Origin: Flavobacteriales bacterium
Lineage (GTDB): Bacteria > Bacteroidota > Bacteroidia > Flavobacteriales_D > Crocinitomicaceae
DNA length: 37,124 nucleotides
Reading direction: 5' to 3'
Assembly (NCBI GenBank): GCA_009926125.1
Contig: RFPM01000009.1
Coordinates: 1-37,124 of the forward strand
In this document: one piece after another, positions 16,808 to 26,284 of the stretch
How positions within the stretch are numbered: the stretch's first letter is position 1
Layout of the letters: each line of letters begins with the position of its first letter
Notes under the pieces: generated by a model
Seen by the model: only the letters and a program-made list of their open reading frames with translations
What the model was told of the DNA's origin: nothing
The model's database searches: none
Made by a program: the position numbers and the translations under genes

Positions 16808-18364
16808 ATGGATCCAATAGATAACAATCGCAAACCAATTTCTCGTATAAAAAGCCCTTCAGTACTTAGCGGAGACATTGGGAAGCTTCCACCTCAAGCA
16901 ATCGAAATTGAACAAGTTATTCTTGGAGCAATGATGTTGGAAAAAAGTGCGATAGATGATTGTGTTGAAATCATAAACCAAAATAGTTTTTACGATCCAA
17001 AACACCAAATAATATTTAAAACCATTCGCGACTTATTCGCATCAACAAATCCTGTAGATTTAGTAACTGTAACTTCTAGACTTCAAAAAAATGGAGAATT
17101 AGCAGCAGCAGGTGGCGCAGGATATATTTCATCGCTCACAAATCGAGTTGCTTCCTCAGCACACATTCAATTCCATGCTCGAATAATCACCGAAAAATTT
17201 ATAAAAAGAGAACTCATTCGTGTTAGCAGTGAAATAATTCGAGATGCTTACGATGAAACATGTGATGTCTTTGAATTATTAAATAGTGCTGAGTCAAACT
17301 TGTTTCAAATTGCAGAAAACAACATGAGCAAACAAGCTCTAAGTATGAAAAATCTTCTTGGAGAAGCAATACAGGAAATAGAAAAAGCTTCAAAAAATAA
17401 AGATGGAATTTCAGGAGTAGCTTCAGGTTTTCATGATTTAGATAAAATTACTGCTGGATGGCAACGTTCAGATATGATTGTTTTAGCAGCAAGACCTGGA
17501 ATGGGAAAAACAGCTTTTATACTTTCTATGGCTAGAAATACAGCAATTGATCACAAAATGGGTGTTGCAATTTTTTCCTTGGAAATGTCATCGGTGCAAT
17601 TGGTAAAACGATTAATTGCAAGTGAGGCTCGAATTGATTCAGTTAAATTACGAAAGGGAGAATTAGAAGACCATGAATTCCAACAAATGCATTCACGTAT
17701 AGTTAATTTATCAAGTGCTCCAATTTTTATAGATGATACACCAGGACTTAGTATTTTTGACTTTAGAGCAAAATGTCGGCGTTTGAAAGCTCAACATAAT
17801 GTAGAATTAATAATCATAGATTACCTTCAATTAATGTCTGCTAAAGATGGAAAAGGATATGGGAATCGCGAACAAGAAATTTCTACAATCTCTCGGTCTA
17901 TTAAAGAAATTGCGAAAGAATTAAATGTTCCAATTATTGCACTTGCTCAGTTAAGTAGAGCAGTAGAATCACGCGGTGGAGAAAAGCGCCCTATGCTTTC
18001 TGACTTGCGTGAATCGGGAGCTATAGAACAAGATGCAGACATTGTTTCATTTATTTACCGTCCAGAAACATATGGTTTAACTACCAATGACAATGGAGAT
18101 TCAACGCAAGGAATGGCAGAAATTATAATTGCAAAACATAGAAATGGACAAACTGGAAGAGTTAATTTACGTTTTGTTCCTGAGTTTGCTCGTTTTGAAA
18201 ATTTGCATGAAGTAAGTGATCTTGAATTATCTAAACCGTTAAAAAACAATCTTTCAACATTTAATCAAGATTCAAATACCTATACTCTTCCCAGTAAAAT
18301 GAATTCTTCGGAGGATCAGAATGAAGAATTTAATCAAAATGAAGATGAGGACAATCCATTTTAA
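16808..18364 (+). CDS. dnaB: Replicative DNA helicase DnaB
   Basis: A full-length (518 aa) hexameric helicase of the replication fork. The N-terminal domain begins with LPPQAIEIEQVILGAMMLEK and ends near residue 165; a linker joins it to the RecA-like ATPase domain starting ISGVASGFHDLDKITAGWQ. Walker A is ARPGMGKT (about 229-236), Walker B IIIDYLQLM, followed by KEIAKELNVPIIALAQLSR and SDLRESGAIEQDADI. The C-terminal 50 residues are an Asn/Glu-rich tail ending in DEDNPF, common in the phylum. No intein or insertion is present. The secreted asnB-like gene follows after 4 bases. Sharing the dnaX promoter layout suggests matched expression of two replisome genes. Confidence 0.97.
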   Translation: MDPIDNNRKPISRIKSPSVLSGDIGKLPPQAIEIEQVILGAMMLEKSAIDDCVEIINQNSFYDPKHQIIFKTIRDLFASTNPVDLVTVTSRLQKNGELAAAGGAGYISSLTNRVASSAHIQFHARIITEKFIKRELIRVSSEIIRDAYDETCDVFELLNSAESNLFQIAENNMSKQALSMKNLLGEAIQEIEKASKNKDGISGVASGFHDLDKITAGWQRSDMIVLAARPGMGKTAFILSMARNTAIDHKMGVAIFSLEMSSVQLVKRLIASEARIDSVKLRKGELEDHEFQQMHSRIVNLSSAPIFIDDTPGLSIFDFRAKCRRLKAQHNVELIIIDYLQLMSAKDGKGYGNREQEISTISRSIKEIAKELNVPIIALAQLSRAVESRGGEKRPMLSDLRESGAIEQDADIVSFIYRPETYGLTTNDNGDSTQGMAEIIIAKHRNGQTGRVNLRFVPEFARFENLHEVSDLELSKPLKNNLSTFNQDSNTYTLPSKMNSSEDQNEEFNQNEDEDNPF

Positions 18365-18368
18365 AATA

Positions 18369-19637
18369 ATGCTAAATCGATTTTTTTTATTCCTTTTACT
18401 ACTCATTTTTTCAAGCCAATTAAAAGCTACTCAGCTATTAGTTCCAATGGACGAATCTCAAACAAATCATTTAAAAGCATACGGCCTTGCATTTTGGACT
18501 TTAGAAAATAGTATTACTATAGAATGGCTTTTAAATTATAGGGGAGGATCTTTTTTAATGCCTCATTTAAAATCAATTGAAGAAGAACTTATATTTCGAG
18601 GCATTCGCTATGAAGTTTTAGCAGAAGGGCAAGTCAACCAAATCAGAGCACAAATTGCAAATCCCGATGTAAATATGGAAATAGTGCAACTTGAAAAAGC
18701 ACCGAAAATTGCAGTATATACTCCCCCTGATAAACAGCCGTGGGACGATGCCGTAACTATGGTTTTAGAATACGCAGAAATAAATTATGAAAAAATTTAC
18801 GATTCTGCAATTGTCATGGGAATGCTTCCTAAATATGACTGGTTGCACCTTCATCACGAGGATTTTACAGGTCAATACGGAAAATTTTATGGCTCTGCAA
18901 GATACCAGTCATGGTATCAGCAACAAGTTATTACAGCAGAAAAAAACGCTAAAAATTTAGGTTTTTCTAAAGTATCAGAACTAAAATTAGCAGTTGCAAA
19001 GAATTTAAAAAACTTTGTAATTGGCGGAGGCTTCTTATTTACAATGTGTAGTGGTACTGATAGTTTTGATATCGGGTTAGCTGCTCAAGGAACTGATATT
19101 TGCGAATCTATTTTTGATGGTGACCCATCAGATTCACGTGCTCAAGAGAAATTAGATTTTAGTCAAACCTTTGCTTTCAAGGATTTTCATCTTATAAAAG
19201 ACCCAATGATTTATGAATATTCAGATATTGATGCAACTGATTTAAGAAATAATCGCGTAATTACAGAAGCGATGGATCAATTTTCACTTTTTGATTTTTC
19301 AGCAAAATGGGATGTTATACCAACGATGCTAACGCAATGTCATGTTGATGTAGTAAAAGGATTTATGGGACAAACAACAGATTTTAGAAAGGAATTTATA
19401 AAGTCAAATGTGCTAATTTTAGGGGAAAATAAAAGTGCAGGAACGGCACGTTATATTCATGGAGAAATGGGACAAGGAACTTGGACATTTTATGGCGGTC
19501 ATGATCCAGAAGATTACCAACATTTAGTGAATGACCCACAGACAGATTTGAATCTTCATCCAAATTCACCAGGTTACAGATTAATCTTAAACAACATACT
19601 TTTTCCTGCAGCAAAAAAGAAAAAAAGAAAAACTTAA
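18369..19637 (+). CDS. Secreted protein of the family often labelled 'asparagine synthetase B'
   Basis: A 422-aa protein with a clear signal peptide (MLNRFFLFLLLLIFSSQLKA); I chose the ATG at 18369, 4 bases after the dnaB stop, because the earlier start at 18321 overlaps dnaB and places charged residues before the signal. Conserved blocks are VPMDESQTNHLKAYG, WLLNYRGGSFLMPH, PKYDWLHLHHEDFTGQYGKF, FLFTMCSGTDSFDI and TWTFYGGHDPEDYQHLV. This family is widespread in Bacteroidota and commonly annotated as asparagine synthetase B. I doubt that name: there is no N-terminal Cys nucleophile and no SGGxDS-type ATP loop, and the protein appears exported. The C-terminus is very basic (AAKKKKRKT). Function unknown. 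Confidence 0.8.
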   Translation: MLNRFFLFLLLLIFSSQLKATQLLVPMDESQTNHLKAYGLAFWTLENSITIEWLLNYRGGSFLMPHLKSIEEELIFRGIRYEVLAEGQVNQIRAQIANPDVNMEIVQLEKAPKIAVYTPPDKQPWDDAVTMVLEYAEINYEKIYDSAIVMGMLPKYDWLHLHHEDFTGQYGKFYGSARYQSWYQQQVITAEKNAKNLGFSKVSELKLAVAKNLKNFVIGGGFLFTMCSGTDSFDIGLAAQGTDICESIFDGDPSDSRAQEKLDFSQTFAFKDFHLIKDPMIYEYSDIDATDLRNNRVITEAMDQFSLFDFSAKWDVIPTMLTQCHVDVVKGFMGQTTDFRKEFIKSNVLILGENKSAGTARYIHGEMGQGTWTFYGGHDPEDYQHLVNDPQTDLNLHPNSPGYRLILNNILFPAAKKKKRKT

Positions 19638-19850
19638 TGTTTTTGTTGCTTATTAGAAAATAATAACTAAATTTGATTTATAGTTAGAACCCAAAGGGTT
19701 TATTTCTCCAAAATTTATCATATTAAATCACTAAATATTTTTCACTGAACAATTAAAGTTTAAATTAATTCTAAACTTGCTCGTATCTACAAAATAGCAG
19801 TTTAAAGCTGTATATCTTAAAACTAAAAATCCTTAAAATAAATAAATAAC
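19638..19850. other. 213-base intergenic region before rho
   Basis: AT-rich and non-coding. It holds a small hairpin, AACCC-AAA-GGGTT (19688-19700), followed by TATTTCT, which could be a weak terminator for the dnaB transcript. I see no perfect TAnnTTTG promoter for rho and no coding sequence for the missing Rho N-terminal domain; a TAA at 19839-19841 closes the rho frame upstream. Confidence 0.5.
19688..19700 (+). terminator. Possible weak terminator hairpin after the dnaB operon
   Basis: A 5-bp G/C-containing stem with a 3-base loop, 51 bases after the stop of the secreted gene, followed by a short T-rich stretch (TTTATTTCT). The stem is short, so this is only a possibility. Confidence 0.25.
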
Positions 19851-21389
19851 ATGGGTGACACCACAGCAAATGAAAATTCTGATTCGTCAGAAGAACAAAA
19901 AAATGACAACATTAGTAATTCTAGTGAGGGCGAAAATCAAAAAAAACAACGTACTCGAAAGATTGTAAAAAAAGAATTGCCAATAGAAGAAAATCTAACG
20001 CAGGACTTAAGTAATGATACCAAAGAAGAAAAAATTGATAAAGTATCTTCCGAAGTAACTACTGCTGACGCTATCGAAGAAAAATCAAGTAAATCATCTG
20101 AGGAAAAGAATGATCAAGAAGTACGTGAGCAAAACGTAAGACAAGAGAGGCCAGTTCATAAATTTGATAATAAGCGACAAAATCAAAATAGACCTCATCA
20201 CGCAAATCAACAAAACCAAGGGCATATTCCAAATGAAAATCCTGCTGAGAAATCAGATGAGAATTATGACTTAGTTGGTATTGTTACTGCTGAAGGAGTT
20301 TTAGAAGTAATTCAAGATGGCTATGGCTTTTTGCGATCGTCTGATTACAATTATCTTCCCTCACCAGATGATATTTATGTTTCTCAAAATCAGATAAAAT
20401 TATTTGGTTTAAAAACAGGTGATACACTAAAAGGAACAATCCGTCCACCAAGAGAAGGAGAAAAATTCTTCCCTTTAGTTAAAGTTGAGTCGATAAATGG
20501 TAGACATCCATCTTACATTCGTGATCGTGTTCCATTTCAATATTTAACCCCTCTTTTCCCGTCGGAAAAATTTAAATTAACAGGACACAAGCAGGAAACA
20601 CTTTCCACACGTGTTATGGATCTTTTTGCTCCTATTGGAAAAGGTCAACGTGGAATGATTGTGGCACAGCCAAAGACAGGAAAAACAATGTTACTTAAAG
20701 ATGTAGCAAATGCAATTGCTGCAAATCATCCGGAAACCTACTTAATTGTATTGTTAATTGATGAGCGACCTGAAGAGGTAACTGACATGGCAAGAAGCGT
20801 AAAAGCTGAAGTTATTGCTTCCACCTTCGATGAACCTGCAGAACGCCACGTAAAAGTTGCTAATATGGTTTTGGAAAAAGCCAAAAGAATGGTTGAGTGT
20901 GGTCATGATGTATGTATTTTGTTAGATTCAATAACGCGCTTAGCTCGAGCTTATAATACAGTTTCTCCAGCTTCTGGAAAAGTTCTTTCAGGGGGTGTCG
21001 ACGCAAATGCATTGCATAAACCAAAAAGATTCTTTGGTGCTGCTCGAAAAATAGAAAATGGCGGTTCACTTTCAATTCTTGCTACAGCATTAACTGAGAC
21101 AGGATCTAAAATGGATGAAGTAATTTTTGAAGAATTCAAGGGTACTGGAAATATGGAACTCCAACTCGATCGCAAAATATCTAACAGAAGAATTTATCCT
21201 GCAATTGACATTACAGCTTCTGGAACTCGACGCGAAGATTTATTAGTTGGAAAAGATGTCTTGCAGCGGATTTGGTTGATACGAAAATTTATAGCTGATA
21301 TGAATCCTGTTGAAGCAATGGAATTCCTTAAATCACACATGGAGAACACCATATCCAATGAGGAATTTTTAATATCAATGAATAATTAA
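19851..21389 (+). CDS. rho: Transcription termination factor Rho with a disordered N-terminal extension
   Basis: A 512-aa hexameric RNA translocase that ends transcription. Residues 1-138 are a charged, Asn/Gln/Glu/Lys-rich disordered region. The cold-shock-like RNA-binding domain begins at [21 protein letters not shown] (149 onward). The ATPase domain has Walker A AQPKTGKT (272-279), [17 protein letters not shown] (Walker A/B linker), [15 protein letters not shown] (Walker B and Q-loop region) and [21 protein letters not shown] (the R-loop side). The usual N-terminal helical Rho_N domain is absent, and an upstream in-frame stop shows it is not lost through a wrong start. The downstream gene overlaps by 1 base (TAATG). 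Confidence 0.96.
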   Translation: MGDTTANENSDSSEEQKNDNISNSSEGENQKKQRTRKIVKKELPIEENLTQDLSNDTKEEKIDKVSSEVTTADAIEEKSSKSSEEKNDQEVREQNVRQERPVHKFDNKRQNQNRPHHANQQNQGHIPNENPAEKSDENYDLVGIVTAEGVLEVIQDGYGFLRSSDYNYLPSPDDIYVSQNQIKLFGLKTGDTLKGTIRPPREGEKFFPLVKVESINGRHPSYIRDRVPFQYLTPLFPSEKFKLTGHKQETLSTRVMDLFAPIGKGQRGMIVAQPKTGKTMLLKDVANAIAANHPETYLIVLLIDERPEEVTDMARSVKAEVIASTFDEPAERHVKVANMVLEKAKRMVECGHDVCILLDSITRLARAYNTVSPASGKVLSGGVDANALHKPKRFFGAARKIENGGSLSILATALTETGSKMDEVIFEEFKGTGNMELQLDRKISNRRIYPAIDITASGTRREDLLVGKDVLQRIWLIRKFIADMNPVEAMEFLKSHMENTISNEEFLISMNN

Positions 21390-21928
21390 TGAAATTACCC
21401 CTTAAGGTTGGACTGCTTGCAGCTACAATTTGGATTTCAATAAAATTAGCAGCATTTTATCTTTTTCTTTCTCTTGATGATCTGAGACCATTTGTCTTTA
21501 TCAACATGTTTATATTAACTGCAGCAATTGCAATTGCCTTGTATTTAGTTAAAAGAAAAGAAACAGAAAGTAATTTATTGAATGATGTTAAAAATGGAAT
21601 GCTTGCCGGAGTGCCTTATGCAGTAATTGTTAGTGTCTTTTTATATTTCTATTACCAAAAAATTTATCCTGCTTTTAACGAAGGTAAAATGAATGAGATT
21701 TCCATGAAATTATCTAAGCCACAAACAATAAAAGAAATTCAACGGGAAAACCCAGAAATGGAAAATAAATCAGTTGAAGAAATAAAAAGAGATATTTTAG
21801 CCAAAACTAAAATGGTGTATAATCCACAATTTACGATGCTTGTATCGATGCTTTCATTATTGCTATATGCAACTCTGAATTCAATTGTTATTACCCTTAT
21901 CTTCCGCCGCATCGTTTTTCGCAATTAA
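21389..21928 (+). CDS. DUF4199-like inner membrane protein
   Basis: A 179-aa protein with four predicted membrane helices: about residues 5-28, 35-55, 72-92 and 148-172. The third and fourth are separated by a charged loop of about 50 residues (KLSKPQTIKEIQRENPEMENKS...), the arrangement of the Bacteroidota DUF4199 family. Its function is unknown. The ATG overlaps the rho stop by one base (TAATG), so it is probably translated with rho. Its last 48 bases overlap the 3' end of the convergent mpl reading frame. Confidence 0.7.
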   Translation: MKLPLKVGLLAATIWISIKLAAFYLFLSLDDLRPFVFINMFILTAAIAIALYLVKRKETESNLLNDVKNGMLAGVPYAVIVSVFLYFYYQKIYPAFNEGKMNEISMKLSKPQTIKEIQRENPEMENKSVEEIKRDILAKTKMVYNPQFTMLVSMLSLLLYATLNSIVITLIFRRIVFRN

Positions 21929-23124
21929 CTTCGTAGCTAGTTCCTCATAATTGATTCCATCAAAATTTCCAGATGACATCATCAAAAGAACATTGTTTGA
22001 CCATGAATGTGCGTTAAGAAAATTTAATACTTCTTGTGTATCGTTTAGTACGATAACATTTCCGCCAAAGCTATCAAAAACTAACTCTTTACTTATTGAT
22101 TCTAACTTTTTATGATGTACAACTTCAGGACTATAATATACGATAGCTATATCTGCTTTTGCCATTGAATCCTTGTAATGAGGTAAAAATTCCTTTTTTA
22201 GTGATGAAAATGTATGTAATTCCATACAAGCAATTAGTTCTCTATTTGGATATTGGTGTTTTACAGCATTTGTTGTTGCCATTAATTTTGATGGTGAATG
22301 TGCAAAATCTTTATACATTACAAATTGTTTATTTTCTGTAACTTTTTGGAGTCTTTTTCCGGCGCCAGTAAAATCATTCATTGCAGTAAAAAAATCAGAT
22401 GATTTAATTCCAATAGATTCAGCTAAGCGCATAGCACCCATCATATTTTGTAAGTTATGTGGCCCAAATATTTGTAAATCGTAATTAATTCCGTCAAATA
22501 CCATTGTTGTACCCTGTAAATTAGGCGTAAATACTGGTGTTTTGTAAGCAATTGTCTGTAAAGAAGTCTTGTATTTTTCTGCAAGCTTCACAATCTCAGA
22601 ATCTTCTTCGTTATAGATCAATAATCCCTTTTTTTCTATGCAATTACAAAAAATATCGAACTGTTCTAAGTAATTATCAAAGGTTGGAAAAACATTGATA
22701 TGATCCCAAGCAATACCACTTAACAAAGCAATTGATGGTTTATACAAATGGAATTTTGGGCGTCTATCGATTGGAGAACTTAAATATTCATCCCCCTCAA
22801 GAATCATTATTTTAGCGGAATCTGTAAGTCGTACCATACAATCATAACCTTCTAACTGAGCGCCAACCATGTAATCGACATCAACTTTTAGCTTTTTACA
22901 AGCATGAAGTAACATGGAAGTTATTGTCGTTTTTCCATGGCTTCCTCCGATAACAAGTCGAATTTTATCTTTGGATTGTTCATACAAGTATTCAGGATAA
23001 GAAAATATGTTGAGATTTAATTCCTTTGCCTTTAACAACTCAGGGTTATCAATCCTTTTCGACTCAAAGCAATTGCTAAGTTGTGCATTGCGCTTCCTCC
23101 TATTGCGATAAAATGAACGTTCAT
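21881..23124 (-). pseudogene. mpl: mpl (murein tripeptide ligase, Mur ligase family), broken near the 5' end
   Basis: The gene begins normally at 23124: MNVHFIAIGGSAMHNLAIAL, the nucleotide-binding start of Mpl, runs to SRKG and then meets a stop at 23034-23032. The rest continues in another frame: IDNPELLKAKEL, YPEYLYEQSKDK, the ATP loop GGSHGKTT, EGDEY, SGIAWDHINVF and KDFAHSPSK, to the stop at 21881. About 45-50 residues between SRKG and IDNPELL that intact relatives have are missing, together with the frame. This fits a deletion of about 140-150 bases ending in the shared bases AAGG. Intact Mpl joins recycled tripeptide to UDP-MurNAc. The 385-residue remainder has all ligase motifs but lacks most of domain 1. 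Real mutation or assembly error cannot be told apart here. Confidence 0.8.
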
Positions 23125-23208
23125 ATTAATTTCCTTTTTGCGAAAATAAAAAGAAAGTTAGGGTAGATTATATTGTCACAAATTAGTTACTGACAACCGA
23201 TTATTGAT

Positions 23209-24264
23209 TTACAATGAGAATAATTTTGAAGAATCTGATGCGTAAGATTTCATACTACCTTTTTCGTTATAAATAAGGTAGACTGTTAAACCTAAATCGC
23301 GATTTTGTTTTAAAAAAGCAATTGTCTTTTCTTTACCCATCACCATAAAAGCAGTTGCAAAACCATCGGCTGTTGCGCAGTCTTTTGCAATAACAGTTGC
23401 ACTCAATAAATTATGCGTAACCTGCAAACCAGTCTTTGGATCAATTGTGTGCGCATACTTTTTGCCCTTAACTTCATAAAATTTACGATAATTCCCACTA
23501 GTTGCTATAGCTTCATTTGAAATTGAAAGAACTTCACTAATTGATCGTTCCTTTGAACTTGATACAGGGGTATCGATTCCTATTTTCCATTTTTGATTTT
23601 CACGGTTTAATCCAGAAACATAAACCTCACCGCCTAACTCAATATAAAAATTAGAATATCCTTTTTCACGTATGAATTCAGCTAAAACATCTACAGCATA
23701 TCCCTGAGCAATCGCATTAAAATCTAATTTTACACGTTTATCTTTTTTTGTAAAATAAAGTAAGTTATTTTTAAATTTATAGCTAAACAATTTGTCTTTT
23801 TCAAAGGAAACATAGGGTAAAATAGAATCTGCAGCTGCTTTAGATAATGGTGTTTTTTGATTCTTAAAAAATCCCCAGGCATCAACTAAAGGGAAAACTG
23901 TGGGGTCGAAAGCACCTTTAGAACGTTCGAAAATAAATTGACTCTTTAATAAGCAATTTTTAAAATAGAAGTTTGAATCTGAAAACTCAATAGTATTATC
24001 GGCGGAATTAAATTGACTTATAAATGAAGTGCTAACATAAGTTGACAAAACTGAATCAAAATTTTCTAGAATAGTAGTTATTTGATTTTTTGTTATTGTA
24101 TCATTTGGGCCAATTAAAATAATAGAATAAGTTGTACCTTGAGCCTTTCCACTAATTGTATAAAAATCTTGATTATTATCATTAGACGAGCATTTACAAA
24201 ATAATAAAGCTAGAATTACAAGAAAAAAACTACTTTTTGATAACATTATCACCTGTTGATTCAT
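23209..24264 (-). CDS. apbE: FAD:protein FMN transferase, ApbE-like lipoprotein
   Basis: An enzyme that attaches FMN to Thr/Ser of partner proteins such as Nqr or Rnf subunits on the outer side of the inner membrane. Family blocks are SGKAQGTTYSI, SKGAFDPTVFPLVDAWGF, LDFNAIAQGYAVDVL, FYIELGGEVYVSG, AIATSGNYRKFYEV, HTIDPKTG and CATADGFATAFMVMG. The export signal is clearest from the second Met, MLSKSSFFLVILALLFCKC (start 24246); the upstream ATG at 24264 is also possible. The cysteine at the end of the signal indicates a lipoprotein, though the lipobox is irregular. The start lies inside the end of the preceding gene (overlap 17 or 35 bases), which implies coupling. The target protein is not in the window. 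Confidence 0.92.
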   Translation of the reverse strand: MNQQVIMLSKSSFFLVILALLFCKCSSNDNNQDFYTISGKAQGTTYSIILIGPNDTITKNQITTILENFDSVLSTYVSTSFISQFNSADNTIEFSDSNFYFKNCLLKSQFIFERSKGAFDPTVFPLVDAWGFFKNQKTPLSKAAADSILPYVSFEKDKLFSYKFKNNLLYFTKKDKRVKLDFNAIAQGYAVDVLAEFIREKGYSNFYIELGGEVYVSGLNRENQKWKIGIDTPVSSSKERSISEVLSISNEAIATSGNYRKFYEVKGKKYAHTIDPKTGLQVTHNLLSATVIAKDCATADGFATAFMVMGKEKTIAFLKQNRDLGLTVYLIYNEKGSMKSYASDSSKLFSL

Positions 24265-26284
24265 TAAACCAAATAGTTTCAGTTATTAACAGTCCATTTC
24301 TAGTAAAGGAATTTTTACCGCTTTCATTTGTTGTCTGCTCATAAACAACACCATAACCATTTATATCAACAACAATGCGACGAATAATAACTGAAGATAC
24401 ATAACCTTGTAAATTTTTTATTTTATATATAACTTCAGTCATTTTATTTTTTTCATACAAAACACCATCCTCATTTTTTAGATAATTTGGAGTTGTTTCA
24501 TAGTATTTCTGATAATCCTTCATTTTTTGAATTTTAGATAAGCCTAATTCAATATTAGCTTTTGAAATCGAATCTTTTTGATACCTTGAATAATCAAGAT
24601 TATTAATAATTTGTTGCTGCTCTGTATATCTATCCTCTTCAGACTCATGTCTTTCTTGCTCAATGATTAAAATACGATCCTTACTAATTTGAACAGCGTC
24701 CATTTGCTTTTCTAAACGTTCTGAATTCTCGTCATTTTGTTTCTTTTGTATTATATCTAATTGATTTTTATTTTCACTAATTTCAGTTATAATTAATTCA
24801 TTTTGAGCTATAACACTTAAATTTCTTTCATTAATGTCTTGGTTCAAAGTCGCAATCTGCTCTTGCATTTGATACTGACGTTGTTCACTATTTTTTTGTT
24901 CATCAGATAGTATAGAATCAATAACATTTTTTATCTCATTTATTTGAACCTGTGCATCTTGACTTTGAGATGCATTTATAGAACTTTTAAAATTTGTAGT
25001 ATATTCTAAATCATTTTTAATAATTTCCATTTTGTATGTTGCTGCATTTTCTTTCTTGTCCTTATCGATAAATATATCTTTATAGGCGTCACTATTTTTA
25101 CCAGTATGAATTTCTCCTGGTGCCAATAAAATCGTTCCTTGATCTTGGGTAGAAGCAGGAATTACTTTTTTTGGAATTAAAGCAGACATCGGATTAATTA
25201 TATTCTCTAATGAATCAATAGATTTTTTTAACTGAGCTAATTCATTTTGTGGAATAATTTTTTGATTAAGTATTGCTTTTTCTTGAGTAATTTTTAGCGA
25301 AGTAATTGATTCCTGGTTTTTCTTTTTAGATTTTACCAAAAGATATGCTGTTTTTTTCATACTAAAATATGATTCCATTTGATTAATTTTATCGGTTAAA
25401 TCAATTACTTTGGGGTCATTTACCCTTCCTCGCATTGGATCAGTCCTTAAAATTAATTTAGCTTTAGCATATCCATTTTGACCTTGCGCGAAATATTCAT
25501 TTGCTTTAATTAGTTGACTATTAAACACCAGGTCCTCAGAATTCTTCACTTCTAGTAATTTAGTCTTTTCAGCCTTTAGTGATGAAATATATAATTGATT
25601 TGAATTTGAATTTGACAATTTTGAAGAAAGTAATTCTGCTTCATTATATTTTTCAATAGATAATTTTAAATTCTTTTCTTTTGAATAAGACTTGGCTTGC
25701 TTCAAAATATCTGTAAGATTTGAAATTATTGTTTCGTCCTGTGTTTTAATGGCTGCACTATCAATAATTACTTTTGCTATTGGTGTATTAGAAAGTTTTA
25801 ACTTTCCTTCAGCTTGAATAAGATAATTTTCGTCTGAAATTAGTTGCCTCTCCTCAAGATTCCACTTGTATTTCTCAGAATAAAAAGAATCAGAATTGTT
25901 TATGTTTGGGTATAAACTCTGTGAATATAAATTTATATTCATGTCTTTTTTTAATGGTATGTTATTTTGATACTCTCTTTCAAAATCTAAAGAAGATAAA
26001 TCAATTAAGATTTTTTTTAAAATAAATCCATTTTTAGAAACAATCAAATCATAAGTGTCAGATCTTGGAATTTCTGCAGTTAATAAAAAAGTTCCATTGG
26101 ATAAGGAAACTGACTTTGAAATAAAAACATCCTTATCCATTAAATATAATGTTGCACCAAAAATATTTTCCATATTATCCTTATTGTGAACCTTTCCCTG
26201 TAAAGAAATTGAAAGGTCTTTTTGAGAATAAAAACGTGTAAAACTTAAAGAAAGTAAGAAGAAAAAAAGTATTTTTCTTATCAT
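24230..26284 (-). CDS. Secreted coiled-coil protein with carboxypeptidase-regulatory-like N-terminus, function unknown
   Basis: A 684-aa protein with a signal peptide (MIRKILFFFLLSLSFTRFYSQ). Residues 27-115 look like a carboxypeptidase-regulatory beta-sandwich (SISLQGKVHNKDNMENIFGA, then FLLTAEIP). The middle 450 residues are Lys/Glu/Gln/Asn-rich helix with a high content of coiled-coil-like stretches (170-370 and 440-580), and the C-terminal 70 residues form a small beta-rich domain ending ETIWFNESTG. The first section is probably periplasmic or extracellular. I recognise no catalytic motif. Its end overlaps the apbE start, so it may work with that envelope enzyme, but this is only context. 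Confidence 0.75.
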   Translation of the reverse strand: MIRKILFFFLLSLSFTRFYSQKDLSISLQGKVHNKDNMENIFGATLYLMDKDVFISKSVSLSNGTFLLTAEIPRSDTYDLIVSKNGFILKKILIDLSSLDFEREYQNNIPLKKDMNINLYSQSLYPNINNSDSFYSEKYKWNLEERQLISDENYLIQAEGKLKLSNTPIAKVIIDSAAIKTQDETIISNLTDILKQAKSYSKEKNLKLSIEKYNEAELLSSKLSNSNSNQLYISSLKAEKTKLLEVKNSEDLVFNSQLIKANEYFAQGQNGYAKAKLILRTDPMRGRVNDPKVIDLTDKINQMESYFSMKKTAYLLVKSKKKNQESITSLKITQEKAILNQKIIPQNELAQLKKSIDSLENIINPMSALIPKKVIPASTQDQGTILLAPGEIHTGKNSDAYKDIFIDKDKKENAATYKMEIIKNDLEYTTNFKSSINASQSQDAQVQINEIKNVIDSILSDEQKNSEQRQYQMQEQIATLNQDINERNLSVIAQNELIITEISENKNQLDIIQKKQNDENSERLEKQMDAVQISKDRILIIEQERHESEEDRYTEQQQIINNLDYSRYQKDSISKANIELGLSKIQKMKDYQKYYETTPNYLKNEDGVLYEKNKMTEVIYKIKNLQGYVSSVIIRRIVVDINGYGVVYEQTTNESGKNSFTRNGLLITETIWFNESTGDNVIKK

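Noticed and set aside
18321-18368. Earlier ATG for the secreted gene after dnaB
   Set aside because: It overlaps the dnaB end and adds charged residues before the signal peptide; the ATG at 18369 fits better.
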